Shown in pieces: positions 1 through 11,300 of a stretch of 64,000 nucleotides of DNA. Made by a program: the position numbers and the translations under genes. Under the pieces are notes generated by a model. It was not told the DNA's origin. It worked only from the letters and a program-made list of their open reading frames with translations, and ran no database searches. Within the stretch, counting starts at the first letter, position 1. Each line of letters begins with the position of its first letter. This stretch comes from Blasia pusilla (Eukaryota; Marchantiophyta; Marchantiopsida; Blasiales): NCBI GenBank assembly GCA_050084515.1, contig CM114271.1, forward strand, positions 51,832,001 through 51,896,000, written 5' to 3'.

Positions 1-353
1 GATTTGCTACTGATGTGACAGCGGTTGCTTCCATTTCTGAGGCTTCACGACGTCATGTGTTGGGTCACGCCATGGACCTGAATTGTTTGACTTGGATATT
101 GAGTCTTGGTATGGCCGAGCAGCGTCCACTTCGGACTATGTCTGTGGGTCTTCCACCCCTTGTGATGAGCTTGATGGCTACCGAGATGGTAGAGACATTG
201 GCTGGGGGCGAGGAGAGTAGTATTTTGCATGCTTGGAGTAAATGGGATGTAATGCCTGGGCATGTGGAGTTGGTTGCTCATGCTCATGGAGGAGTTATTT
301 GCTCAGATTATGGTGTAGCTAAGGGTGTACCATCTTGTGAGGGGGTTGCGTAG
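1..353 (+). pseudogene. C5 DNA methyltransferase C-terminus (motif X) of G1
   Basis: The first frame, open through the window edge, reads EASRRHVLGHAMDLNCLTWI. This is the motif X block of C5 cytosine methyltransferases, in which an R..LG.. segment closes the catalytic fold near the SAM pocket. The same block is present in G2 (EASQRYVLGQTMDMNCLTWI), G3 and G6. Motifs I to VIII would lie to the left, outside the window. The frame then runs into a linker that leads to the reverse transcriptase, as in the other copies. That is seen directly; the family assignment rests on G3, where the full motif set is visible. Confidence 0.75.
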
Positions 354-356
354 CAG

Positions 357-1860
357 CCAATAGCATCGTCCTCTCCCTCTAGTGTGCCAGTGGAGGAGAC
401 TTGGGAGCCATTACTTGGGCCCAAGCTTACGGGAGGTGAGAAATGACGCTTGACACAGTTCCTACGTGGTTATAGCAGTTGTTTTGCCTTTAGCATGAAG
501 GAGTTGGGTGCTTTGGTTGGACCCAGTATACGGATTGATTTGGCTAGTGATATGCCAATCTTTCGTCGTCTCTACCGATGTAGCGATATGGAGAGGAACC
601 TGATTCAGAGTAGGACGTTGGACCTTTTGGAGGCTGGATTAGTGGAGTTGTCGCATGGAGAGTATGCATCAACCACTGTCATGCCTGCTAAAAAGGATAT
701 GCATGGCAAAAGGATAGGCGGATGTGTGAAGATTATCGTCCTATCAATCGGCAAACCAAGGCCGATAGGTATGCCATGCCTACACTTGAGGAGATCTTTG
801 ATGTGGTGGGACAGGCAAAAATTTTCAGTACTTTGGATCTTCGGGCAGGATACCATCAATTTCCGATTTGGGAGAGTGACAAGGCCTAGACAGAATTTTG
901 GGGTGTCAACTCTCATGGCAAGGATTGTTTGTACCAGTGGAAATTCTTACCCTTTGGGTTGAAGAATGCACCTGCCGAGTTTCAAAGAGTGATGGACAGG
1001 ATCCTAGGAGAGTTGGATTTTGTTCGGCGTTACATTGATGATATCTTGGTGTTCAGTAACACGGTGGAGGAGCATCAGATACATTTGCAGATTGTGTTTG
1101 AGCGGTTGAAAGCTCATGGTCTACGTTTGCATCCAAGAAAGTGTAAGTTCTTCCATGATGATGTTGAGTACTTGGGTCATGTGATCTATCCAGGTGGTTT
1201 GGGAGTTCAGCAAGCAAAGGTGGAGGCTATTGCACTTATTCCGTGTCCGATAGATGTGAGTAGAGTTCGGGCATTCATGGGATTGGCGAACTACTATCGG
1301 AGGTATGTGAAGGGATTTAGTGCTATGACAAAGCCTTTGAACCAATTGTTGAAATCAGATCAAGAGTGGCACAAGGGAGATGATCAAGAGAGAGCTTTTG
1401 TGGAGCTCAAGGCCCAGTTGGTGGCGGCGCCTATCTTGAGGAGACCTATCAGAAGGCGCCCATTTCAGTTACACACTGATTGGAGTAGGTTGGGACTTGG
1501 AGCGGTGTTGACACAACATGATGATGAGCACATGCATTTTGTGGTGGCCTATGCAAGTCGTTCGAATAATGCAATGGAGTCGCGCTACAGTTCATATGAG
1601 GGAGAGTGCTTGAAAGTTGTGTGGGCTATGGCATACTTTAGGTGTTACTTGTTTGGCAAAAACCTTACCCTTGTAACTGATTACCAAGCTGCTCAAGTGG
1701 TTGATGGAGTCTGACAAGCTTACACGTAAGCTTGCACAGTGGGCTCTTATCTTACAAGAGTATGACTTCCATGTGGTACATAGACCTGGAGTTGCCAACC
1801 TTGATGTTGATGGGTTGAGTAGGAACCCATGTACTAGCCAAGAGGATGCAACTGGTGCTA
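357..1860 (+). pseudogene. Reverse transcriptase and RNase H of G1
   Basis: Reverse transcriptase begins around 440 with the strand-entry segment YRCSDMERNLIQSRTLDLLEAG and KKDMHGK near 690. A frameshift near 705 moves the middle domain to another frame. From 929 the frame is open and includes the fingers/palm motif FLPFGLKNAPAEFQRVMDRI and the catalytic box YIDDILVFS near 1,035. RNase H follows, with HTDWSRLGLGAVLTQ near 1,475 and YSSYEGECLKVVW near 1,590, so its first acidic residues are kept. A frameshift near 1,705 is followed by WALILQEYDFHVVHRPG and the spacer before integrase. Typical Ty3/gypsy order and spacing; inactive because of the frame breaks. Confidence 0.9.
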
Positions 1861-2148
1861 GATGGCATGGCGAGGTTGATGAGGAGATGGTGCCAAGTTG
1901 GCATGCATCGGCCTTTTTATGTTGGTTTGGGATGGACTCTAGTATGGAGGACCACATGACATCTTACTCTAGTCAGAGAGTAGATGGCCAGCCTTCAGAT
2001 GGCCATCTACTCTTTGAGATGGTGGTATGGATGAGCGTGATATTCATGATGATGCGTTGGTGGTGGAGTTCCTACGGACCAGTTGAGTGCCAGGCATAAT
2101 GAGTGCCAAGGAGCGAGACGGTGTTCTTCAACGTGCTAAGAGTATCGA

Positions 2149-2983
2149 TTGGAGGGAACATATATTCTCCGTGTGTCGGAGGATGGTAGAGTACGAGTAG
2201 TGCCGCATTTGGCTCAGAGAGAGCGTATTGTGCGACATGCCCATGAGGAGTTGGGACATTTTGGAGTAAAGCGTACGTATAGCTTACTCCTTGGTCAGTA
2301 TTGGTGGCGTGGCATGCATACTCAGGTGCAGCAGTTGGTGTCACGTTGTATGGTTTGTGACCCGGTGAGGACATCATTCAATGCCCCTACACCATAGTTA
2401 CACCCCTTGCCTATTATGGGGTTGGGTTACCGTTGGAGTGTGGACTTTGGGGGACCGTTACCGTTGACTGTACGACATCATCAATATGTGTTGGTGATGG
2501 TGGAGCACTTCTCCAAGTGGATTGAGTTGGTGGCATTACCTGACAAGATAAGTGAGGGAACGGCGTATGCGTTTCTTGATAGAGTGCTCAGTCATTTTGG
2601 TGCACCAGCTGAAGTGCTGACCGACCACGGTACAGAGTTTCAGGGTGAGTTTCATGTCTTGTGTGACAAGGCGTTGATTGATCATCTGACAACGTCTCGA
2701 GATCATCCAGAGGCGGATGGTTTGGATGAGCGTTTGGTTTAGACGGTGAAGATGGCATTGCGCAAGTATGGCCTACAGAAGGGGCATCTTGGAGACTGGG
2801 ATATTCATGTCATGGTTACCCATGGGGTATAGGTTCAGTCGCCAAGCATCCTTGGCTTCCTTCTCACCTTATTTTTTGTTATACGGCCAAGATCCAGACT
2901 TGCCAGCAGCAATTGGTCGGGAGTCTAGTGAGGTGGTGAACCTTGATGACCCAGAGATATGGATGAGAGTGTGCCATAACTAG
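2149..2983 (+). pseudogene. Integrase of G1 (3' truncated)
   Basis: The H2C2 zinc-binding domain is visible near 2,230-2,360 (HAHEELGHFGVKRTY, then CMVC). The core follows with the three catalytic acids still readable: D in SVDF near 2,440, D in TDHGTEF near 2,630 and E in HPEADG near 2,710. In-frame stops occur near 2,397 and 2,740. The last recognisable block is LLYGQDPDLPAAIGRES and DDPEIW near 2,880-2,960. The sequence then meets G2 head-on. The PHD-bearing C-terminus found in G3, G5 and G7 is absent from this copy. Confidence 0.9.
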
Positions 2984-3424
2984 TGCGCCGTAATGACTCA
3001 ACACCCAATCTAGGAAGGCATACACTACTCCCTCACTTTCTTTGTCAGGAAATGCAACTAGCTCTATCCACTTGGACAAGTGCTCAACCATCACCAACAC
3101 ATAACGACTATGGCTCTCCGTCAAAGGTAAAGGTCTTGCAAAATCCAAACTCCATCTATAACCTAAGCCCATGATCGAAAGTGGATGCAATTGTGGAGTC
3201 AGAGCATTGAACAATGTCTGAACTCGATCACACATCATGCATCTGGAAACAAACTGTTGAACATCACTTTGTATGCGTCCCCACCAATTCTGAATTTGGA
3301 GCAAGTTGTACGTCCGCTTCACTCCAAAATGACCCAACTCCTTGTAGCCATGACGCACCAAACGTGCTCTGTGCGAAGGATGAGGCACTACATGCACTCC
3401 ACCATCCTCCCACACTCGCAACAC
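2984..3424 (-). pseudogene. Integrase N-terminal half of G2
   Basis: Reads RLVRHGYKELGHFGVKRTY followed by SRCMMCDRVQTLFNALTP: the zinc-binding domain, with one His replaced by Tyr compared with HAHEEL in G1. The core starts with YRWSLDFARPLPL, keeping the first catalytic Asp, and breaks off after FLDWVLSHYGA. The following residues are read from the opposite strand of G1 and are not integrase. The second and third acidic residues are therefore absent. Truncation appears to come from the rearrangement that placed G1 and G2 tail to tail. Confidence 0.85.
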
Positions 3425-3454
3425 ATGTGTCCCCTCCCACCGGAATCATCCGGC

Positions 3455-4942
3455 TCACTGTAGGATCCAATCCCGCTCTCTAGCATCCACTATGCTGGTG
3501 ACACTGCCAATACGCAGGTACTCCAAGACTAATCCATTTTCGTGAATATCTCGGTCACCTATCATCTCCTCACTGGCCTTTAGATCTAAGGACTCTCCAT
3601 CAGACCTCGCCATCGAAGTCTCAGCAATCTGGCTCTCCATAGCCAAGAAGCCCAAATAGGCTAACACGTGGCATCTTGGCACCAACTCCTCATCACTCTC
3701 TCCATGCCATTGAGCTCCAATCGCATCTCGTTGACTCGGGCATGGGTTATGGCTCAAACCGTTTGCATCTTGACTGAGCATCCCAAGTCTATATACCACC
3801 TGGAAGTCATACTCCTGCAACAAAAGAGTCCACCTCGCAAGCTTCCCTATAAGCTTGTCGGACTCCATCAACCACTTAAGTGGTTGATGATCAATAATGA
3901 TGGTAAAAATACTGCCAAAAAGATAACTTCTAAAATGTGCGATAGCCTACACTGTAGCCAAGCACTCATCCTCATACGAGCTATACTTCGCCTCTGTAGC
4001 ATTGTTTGAGTGACTAGCGTAAGCCACCATGAACTCTCTATCATCATTGTCATGCTGGATGAGCACGGCTCCAAGCCCCAACATGCTCCGATCGATATGC
4101 AATTTGAAAGGACATCCCCTGATAGGTCTTCTCAATATGTCCGCGGACGTTAATCTGTCCTGGAGCAACTGAAATGTTCTCTCCTGCTCATCCAACCAGT
4201 GCCACTCCCGGTCCACCTTGGTCAGCAAGGTTAGCAGCTTCGCAATCGAAGTGAAACCCTTGATGTACCGTCGATAGAAGTTCGCCAATCCCATGAATGC
4301 ACGAACTCGGTTCACATCTCTATGGCGTGGAATGCGTGAAATAGCCTCTATCTTCATCTTCTACACACCAAGGCCCCCTGTATATATCGTATGACCCAAG
4401 TACTCAATCTGGTCGTAGAAGAACTTGCACTTGTCTGGATGTAGCTTGAGCCCATATAACTGCAATCGTCGAAATACCTCCACTAGATGTCGCTCATGCT
4501 CCTCAACCGTGACTACGATGTCATCAATATAACATCTAGCAAAATCTAGACCTGCCAAGATCCTATCCATGACCCTCTGAAACTCAGCCGGGGCGTTCTT
4601 TAACCCAAATGATAAGAACCACCACTTGTACAAATAATCCTTCTCGTGAGGATCCATCCCCCAAAATGCCATCTTCTGCCTGTCCTCCAATCTGATAGGT
4701 AGTTGATGGTATCGGCCTTGAAGATCTAACAAACTGAAGAGCTTTGCATGCCTAATAGCATCAAAGATCTCCTCAGGGGTGGGCATGCCATACCTATCAA
4801 ACTTGGTCTGCCGATTGATAGGTCGGTAATCTCCACATATCCGTCTATCTGTCGAGTTGCCATGCACATCCTTCTTGGTAGTCATGACAGTGGCAGATGC
4901 ATACTCTCCATGCGACATCTCCACTAGTCCTGCTCCAACCAA
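3455..4942 (-). pseudogene. Reverse transcriptase and RNase H of G2
   Basis: The frame at 4,942-4,361 contains LVEMSHGEYASATVM, ICGDYRPINRQTKFDRYGMP, SFGLKNAPAEFQRVMDRI and the catalytic YIDDIVV, so the polymerase core residues remain. A stop near 4,360 separates the connection domain (VNRVRAFMGLANFYRRYIKG). RNase H follows, with LHIDRSMLGLGAVLIQHD; compared with HTDWS in G1 the local sequence is altered but the Asp is kept. A frameshift near 3,870 leads to WTLLLQEYDFQVVYRLG. Compared with G3, more of the RT core lies in one frame here. Confidence 0.9.
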
Positions 4943-5299
4943 GTCGTGGCTCCTACTCTAAATCAAAGCCCTCTTCATGTCACTATACCTATAGGGTCGT
5001 CGGAAGATTGGTGGTGGTGGTTGCTATGGTGCAACCATATCTCGGGAAAAAAACTCAATTGGTCCCCTACAGCCAACTGCAAAATCGAATCTCCATGCGT
5101 GACCCGACACCACGCTCAATGTTGTGGCTACCATCTCTTGGTGTACCTGCAAAGCATCCCAATAATTCCAAGGGTGTCTCTCTCGATCACGCCTGGTGTG
5201 TCGATCTCCTCGAGTCTCAGCCCCAACCACTACCTCAACCATCTCGGTAGGCATGGAGCTCACCAACGCAACAGCTGTGATATGACGCATCCACACACG

Positions 5300-6290
5300 A
5301 TGTTGCTCAACTACTCCTAAGCTGAAAATCCAAGTCAAGCAATTCATATCCATCGTCTGACCCAAGACATAACGTTGTGATGCCTCTAATGGTGACGGTA
5401 CTGCCGTCACTGCTGTGGGGAATCCCATCGCTCGCTATCACTCATCGACGTTGGGCTCCACCAACCGCTGTACTTAGTCATCCCAAACCAAGCCAGGTCC
5501 GGCCTCCTTGAATACATAGGAAGCAGGAAAACTCACCAAGGTGGAAAAGGCTGCACGTGGCATGCCAATCCTATCGACCACAGTCAAGGGCATTCCATCA
5601 TCATGTTGTACTGCCTATGATCAACTACGTGGATCTAGAATAGAATCCACCAACAAATCGAAGGGGAATTCCATTCTCGTATATGCCCTCTGCAACACCT
5701 CGTGTGGTACCAAGTTGGTCCACCAAAGACACGGGCGATGTGCTCTAGAACCTACACGCACCGCATCTAACAACACTATTAGGCTTATCCATGCGCACAC
5801 ATGATATGCACTCGTCACCACGCAGGACCTCAAATCGCCCAAAATCGGCACATTCTCCGGAATGTATGTTGGAGAACGAGGCTGATGCTCTTGTAAATGT
5901 CGCAAGAACCGCATCATCTCCCAAAATAATCGGGACTGAGTGTCAGCTAATCCGCTAAACCTCGTCCAACACTCAATTGGCTATGACTCAACCAACTAGC
6001 AATAACCAAGTCTATGGTCCCTACCCGCTCGAAGTCCTGCGCCCCTAGCAATGAAATGTCCCTCAGTAGGGAACTCGGGTAACCCTAGAAGGCGGACACA
6101 CACAACAAGTCAGAAAACTGGAGGCGTAATTGTGCCACATGATGAAGTGAAGTGCGCCTCGCGACATCATCCATCTCCACATACAGGTAGTGCTGCACGT
6201 GTACGCCTACAAAACAGTAGCTAACCAAGTGCTGATCCCTCCAAAGAGATCCAACAACTGAATACCCTCCTCTGGGATCCGCCACACAAT
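5300..6290 (-). pseudogene. DNA methyltransferase domain of G2, active-site Cys lost
   Basis: Motif order is that of a non-permuted C5 cytosine methyltransferase. Motif I (LLDLFGGIS) lies near 6,258-6,231. The motif IV position near 5,985-5,965 reads LVIASWLSHSQLSVGR, so the Pro-Cys-Gln catalytic triplet seen in G3 is replaced. Motif VI is intact in YIPENVPILGD near 5,865-5,835. Motif VIII is VLLDAVRVGSRAHRPCLWWT near 5,776-5,716. Motifs IX and X (MGFPTAVTAVPS, SQRYVLGQTMDMNCLTWI) lie near 5,430-5,320. Stops occur, including one after motif I. The domain should be catalytically dead even if translated. Its placement between protease and RT matches G3. Confidence 0.85.
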
Positions 6291-6639
6291 GGGTATGGTG
6301 TCCAAGGGCTTCATCACAGCACTCTCGACTACCTCGGTTCCTCTAACCCGTCACGCTGTGGTGCAGACGTCTCGCTCCACGCGGTCTGCACATACTTAGT
6401 GGCTAAGCGTCAAAGCTCCTCAATCAAGCCCCAAAGCGACATCTCTCCTCCACAGACTGATGCGGCAACCATGACACTCCTCTCCATAGAAATGTCAAAA
6501 CGGGATATCCTTTGTATGGAAATGTCCCTCCGTCAAATAACTAGGCCAAGTGATGGCGCTGCTAAATGTTTCTAAGGTCGCCATCTCTCCTCACTGTCGC
6601 TCAATCACTGCAGTTATGAATCAAACGGGTAATGAGCTA

Positions 6640-7745
6640 ATGCGCCCATCACCTTACTGCCATCCTGGCTCTGTAGGACGCTGATTCTTCCCAGTAATCT
6701 AGGAAAACCCCATCGGGTATAACATTGCTCCACCAACAAAGACGTCTTAGGACTCTACATCAGTCACTATCGCCTTAGCTCGCACTACGGACTCATCTGT
6801 AGGATGTCCTCGGCAAATCCTCACCACGACCTCCTGTCGGGTGATATACTATGTGGTACTTGCTCCACCCAAGGATGTCTGTATCCGGAATGGACAACGC
6901 TCCGCATTGGCTCTCATCAAGCCCAATCCTCTGAATGACGCTTTCCCCAACATCAAGGGTTGCGCTTCTGAATCCAATAAGACGTGATGCGGACTAAAAG
7001 CTCTACCTCTGGGACTCACCAACTAGAAGACTTCTCCCCGTTATCTAGCAACACAACACCAAGAGAAGCCATGGCACGCTCTATCGTGAGTCTAGTGAGC
7101 ATCTATGCTATCCTAGGAGCCGCAGCCTACTATGAATCTGATATGGACAACCCAAACATCTGCTCCAAGGGCAGGTCCATCACCTCCTCTGCAATCATCT
7201 CTGAACGTGATGCAAGAACTCCAACTTCATGCTCACATAGCGTAGCGGCCAGCCAGAAGACCTCGGCGGGCGTACTTCCCAATGTCATAACATCGGAAGA
7301 AGAAAATAGCGGAGCACCGTACACCATCGTGGCGGCCCCCAACATCGCACTCGACACGTGCTCCTCTTGAGCATCAGCAATAGGAGTTGTTGCACTCATT
7401 TCTCCCATCGCCCTCCGTGCCTGTACACCAATAACATCACCAACTCTCCGGGAACTCTGATCAGGACCCATCGATGGGGTCCTCATCACCTTAGACAACA
7501 CGAAAGACTGAGGAAGTCTGGTCTGTTTCTTGGCTTTCCCCCGCTATGGATCCAACTCTATGGCTGCTCCACGCGTCACAAGTGCGGCGGCCTGCATCGG
7601 GGCAACCCCGCACATCCAAGCAGGGTCCTCCATATCTTTGGAGCTCCATATGATGTCGATGCCACAGAGCCGACATCCGGTAACCTGAATGCCATAGCGT
7701 CAATCTGCTCATGTAGCTGCTGTATCTATATCTCGATATAGAGGA
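6640..7745 (-). pseudogene. Gag C-terminal region and aspartic protease of G2
   Basis: The frame at 7,501-7,130 carries the gag-protease linker (MGEMSATTPIADAQEEHVSS and EVMDLPLEQMFG), nearly identical to G3. The protease follows in broken frames. Its active-site triplet near 6,985-6,975 reads HVLLDSEAQPLML, i.e. Asp-Ser-Glu where G3 has Asp-Ser-Gly. The later block DVFVGGAMLYPMGF corresponds to the protease flap/hydrophobic segment. The end of gag near 7,745 is the left limit of the copy; capsid and zinc knuckle are missing. Confidence 0.8.
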
Positions 7746-7764
7746 TCCTTGTTGGATGATCCCA

Positions 7765-7985
7765 AAATATAAATTTGACCATATATTGAAAATGGTATTT
7801 ACCTAAAATAGTAAGTTCCTCAATATGGCTCCAAATGAGCCGAAACAAAGGGGAAACTTGTTGTCTCAGGGTTCCCGGGGCCTCAACAAGTCATCCTCAA
7901 CCTCTTGAGCTTGTCCTCCACTACTCGTGAAGATGCTCTACTAGATCTCACCAATGTATCCTAAAAGACGTGACAAGTGTAAACA
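7765..7985 (-). repeat. LTR-A fragment at 5' side of G2
   Basis: About 220 bp shared with 13,785-13,930, 23,340-23,530 and 33,455-33,640 on this strand and with 56,480-56,650 in the opposite orientation. Shared blocks include TACCTAAAATAGTAAGTTCC, GGCTCCAAATGAGCCGAAAC and TGTCCTCCACTACTC. Position just outside gag-pol copies supports an LTR (U3/R) identity. True LTR ends are not resolved here. Confidence 0.6.
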
Positions 7986-7989
7986 TCCT

Positions 7990-8330
7990 TCAATGCTCCC
8001 ACTTTGCAATTACATCCTTTGTTGATGGGCCTTTGCAACACTTCTTTTTTTTTGATAATGTGAGATAGAAACTAAGGTGCTTGCGTCCAATTTTCTTCAT
8101 AGCAGAGGGTGGATGTGATTTGGTATGCCAATATAGATTCAAGAGTGGGAGTTGGCCGTGTGAGCCATTTTTACTTTGATTTTTTTGCGCAATCTTGGTG
8201 TACATGCATGAGTTTATTTCTTGTATATGTCTAGATCTACCCATATGTTGGGAAAATTGGTATTGTATGGTGTGGATGTGACCAGCAATGTTTATTATGT
8301 AGCAATTTTTCTGCGCACGATAAATGTATT
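7990..8330 (+). repeat. Repeat B (possible LTR of related gypsy subfamily)
   Basis: The block from about 8,025 to 8,300 matches 55,735-56,000 on the same strand in the same order. Shared pieces include a GGGCCTTTG start, the TACATGCATGAGTT segment and a GGATGTGACCA segment. The second half also matches 55,312-55,440, immediately after the polypurine tract of G7. This suggests LTR sequence of a sister subfamily. A TTTTTTTTTT tract lies near 8,045. Confidence 0.45.
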
Positions 8331-11300
8331 CCTACCAACCAAACCTGTTACCACTCCATAACCAATCACATGACGGATACTTCTTGGCTCGGTAAAGGAA
8401 ACTTCATCACCACTTTGCACTTGTGAGGAAACAGAAAACAAACATGAAATCAATCTCCCGAATGTAAGAAGCATGCCCATTTAGAAGCAGAACAATGTAT
8501 ACTAGCTCAAGTACCTTTTTGTAAGACCACCCTTTTAATGGTAGTATTCCAATGAACTTCACAACTCCCATTTCCGACACCTACTACTAAATAGGCATCA
8601 AAGTCATTAATATCATGTGTAGAAAATGCAAGGTAGGATTGAAATTACTCTTTTATTCTTCCTCCCACCTCTAGACTTTTGTTTGCTATCATTCCCATCA
8701 CTTGTATCAAGCTCCACCTTGGTTGTCTTCGTTTTTTTCTTCTTTGGAGATTATATGTGTGTTGGGGATTTTTCTAGATTTGTTGATTTTATGCCGATTC
8801 TTTACCTATCATACAAGGACAAGATAAATCCACACTGCATTTTTTTTGCCAAAATTCAGAGGAATATGTAGATACTTAAACTATGATGGCATACATCTTT
8901 ATCTATCAACACATATCACATCTAACTCAACTTGGAAATTCATGGTTAGTATAGAAAATATAGTAAATCTCATCACCAATCCCATCAAAAAAATTAAGCA
9001 TGTGTTGGGTATCACTCACCCTTTTCATATGAATTAGTGGTCCCATCTTCTCGATCTTTGATAGGTTGAGGGTTTTTCCTTCTGTTATATACCCCCGCAA
9101 GCAAAGATTTAGCAAGAACATCCATTAGTTTTGTACTCGGAAAACATAAGTGATACAACCTTAATATTGCATGAACTCAATTTGATACTTCAAATACCTT
9201 TCCGAAGTTGGTCTTACTCCCTAGCCTCATCATCCTCATCATTTTTGGATGAGTCATTAATCTTTATTCTTGTTCTCCTAGAGTGTTATTACCTTCGCAA
9301 AATTCATCCTCAGGTTTAAAAAACCACATTAATGTTGAAGCATGCCAAGTTCAAGAGGCTCAAGTTAAGAACATGCGGAAAAAAATTGAAGACAAAAATT
9401 TCAATACAAGTCTTCATGAAGAGAAAGAGAGTACCTATATTGAAATGCGTAACAATTATGTAATGCAAGTTAAAGGTATAAGAAGAAAGCCCTAAAAGAG
9501 AGCACATTGGAAAATCATTACTATTACCAACAAGGAAGGAAGGAAGAAAGTAGGGAAGGAAAGGGTCATTTCAATGTGGTATGGGTATGTGTTCTTGCTT
9601 GGTGGACTCCACACCATAGACACCTCACAGGATATATAAGACCGGCATTGAATTTTCTTGCCACTTTCTAACTTTACCTGAAGGGCTCACTCCATATGAG
9701 TGTGTTTTGAAGTCGCCTGTTGATGAAGTAGACTTTTACCGACGTACCGGGTAGACACACATCAAGTTCGTTTGTTAGTGATGGAGATTTTGTAGAAGAA
9801 ACTACGTCTATGACAAATGATCTCGTACCCCTGCGTTGACAACGATGATGAAGAAATTTCGAACATGAGTCGAGAGAAAAATTCTCAACCATGGACCCAC
9901 AGCCGTGCCCGGATGGCCTTCTCATCGAGGATGGATGACGGAGGAAGAAGTGGCGAACGTACTGTCCAATGAAAAGAGAGATCCAGATTCACTAAGTATT
10001 ATGTGTTGTAGGATAGGTTGAGAGTGTGTGCAATCGGGAAAGAATTTTTCACCTATGGGGGCCATTCCTAAGCATGTTATGGACAATGTGTGTTGGTTAA
10101 AAAAGCAGTACGTTGCATCCGTAATCGACAAACGATGCACAATGAAGACATTCTCTTCATTGGAACGATGGACAAGAACAGCAGTGAGCAAAAAATTCCC
10201 CATGTACAAAGCGCGGTTCTTCCTTCTACTGCTCACTTTCGAGTGCATGGATCAAGCATCTCTTCGTACAACGTTTGAGCACATTGGCTCACATGTGCTC
10301 CATGTAGTATGACCGGCCCGATAACTTGGACATAACTCTTTAAGAAAGAACGTGTGCACACTATCATGGGCCTTTTCGCGTCTGCACTATTCAGCTGCAT
10401 TGATAGTCCACTCCATCTTTCGTTTTAACAAGTCAACATTTATTAGTAACTTATGCAGTAGGCACTGGGAGTCAGCTTGCATGTGGCTTAAGAACTAAAT
10501 CAAGAGTCATGATTTATCGTGACTCGCAGTTCTTTCCATAAGTGAATCAGTAATGTAAAATTTTAGAACACCGTCCGTGGTTTGTAGTCAAGAAAACACG
10601 GTCCTACTTTCAATTGTCGAAACGAGTATGGTCCGGCAAGACTAACAGGTGTCACTATGGGAACTATTGCCTAATTCCACTTGTGGAATCTATCAAGGAT
10701 GTACACACTAGTCGTAGATAGTTTTTTTTCGCTTTCAGACAAAAATTTCAGGTTCCCTGCTTCCGGTGGACAACCTAGATCTCCAGAATGAGCTTGCCGC
10801 ATTCTATGGCGGTGCGTGCAAGGCTCTACCTCCCTTGTGCACGGACTATGTTGGGCTTGTGGAGATCCGCCGAGCTCCTCAGAAGGGATGGGGCTCTTCC
10901 TTACCAAAGTTGTTGGACACGGAGAGCTCTTGCTGGTGTGCAATCCCCTAGCATTGATTCTCCCAAAGAAACATGATTAGAATTGGACTAGAGCATTGAA
11001 CAATAGGCTGAAATTGCAATGGCGGAGAAGTCATTCGGTGGGTGTGGAGGATTTCGTCTTCTCTTCTTACCAGCTTTTCACTCTCACCAGCAGAAATTAC
11101 CAGATTCTCCTTCCGCTCGTTGCCTCACTCCACTCCCTCCTCCGTTGCCACACCCTCCTTCGATGGTAGGTGCTACACTTTCGCTGCGAATCTAGCATTC
11201 CCACTCGCTCCACCGTCAGAATAGAGAATCGGTTCACTTCTGCCTCTCTCTGCTCCAAAGTAGAGAAGAGAAGTACATTTATCTGCTCTAAAAAAGGCTC

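Larger units (their letters stand above)
1..2983 (+). mobile_element. Ty3/gypsy copy G1, pol 3' half with DNMT tail
   Basis: Plus-strand remnant of the gypsy family that fills this window. It enters the window inside the C-terminal motifs of the DNA methyltransferase domain and continues through reverse transcriptase, RNase H and integrase. It stops near 2,970-2,985 in the integrase C-terminal part, directly against copy G2 in the opposite orientation. Frames break near 350, 705, 890, 1,705, 2,097, 2,397 and 2,740, so it cannot encode a continuous polyprotein. No PHD finger, polypurine tract or 3' LTR is present because of the junction with G2. The similarity to the better preserved G3 is clear at the protein level along the whole length. 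Confidence 0.9.
2984..7745 (-). mobile_element. Ty3/gypsy copy G2 (minus strand), gag 3' end to integrase
   Basis: Minus-strand copy reading from high to low coordinates: end of gag (about 7,745-7,130), protease (about 7,100-6,660), DNA methyltransferase (about 6,290-5,300), RT (4,990-4,361), RNase H (4,357-3,455) and integrase (3,424-2,984). Most of gag is missing: at about 7,745 it joins an LTR-like sequence directly. The integrase is cut after SHYGA at the junction with G1. It is degenerate throughout and has lost the cysteine of the methyltransferase active site. Confidence 0.9.

Noticed and set aside
8295-8480. 61-codon minus-strand frame next to repeat B as a gene
   Set aside because: Short, no clear family match, and no continuation in neighbouring frames.
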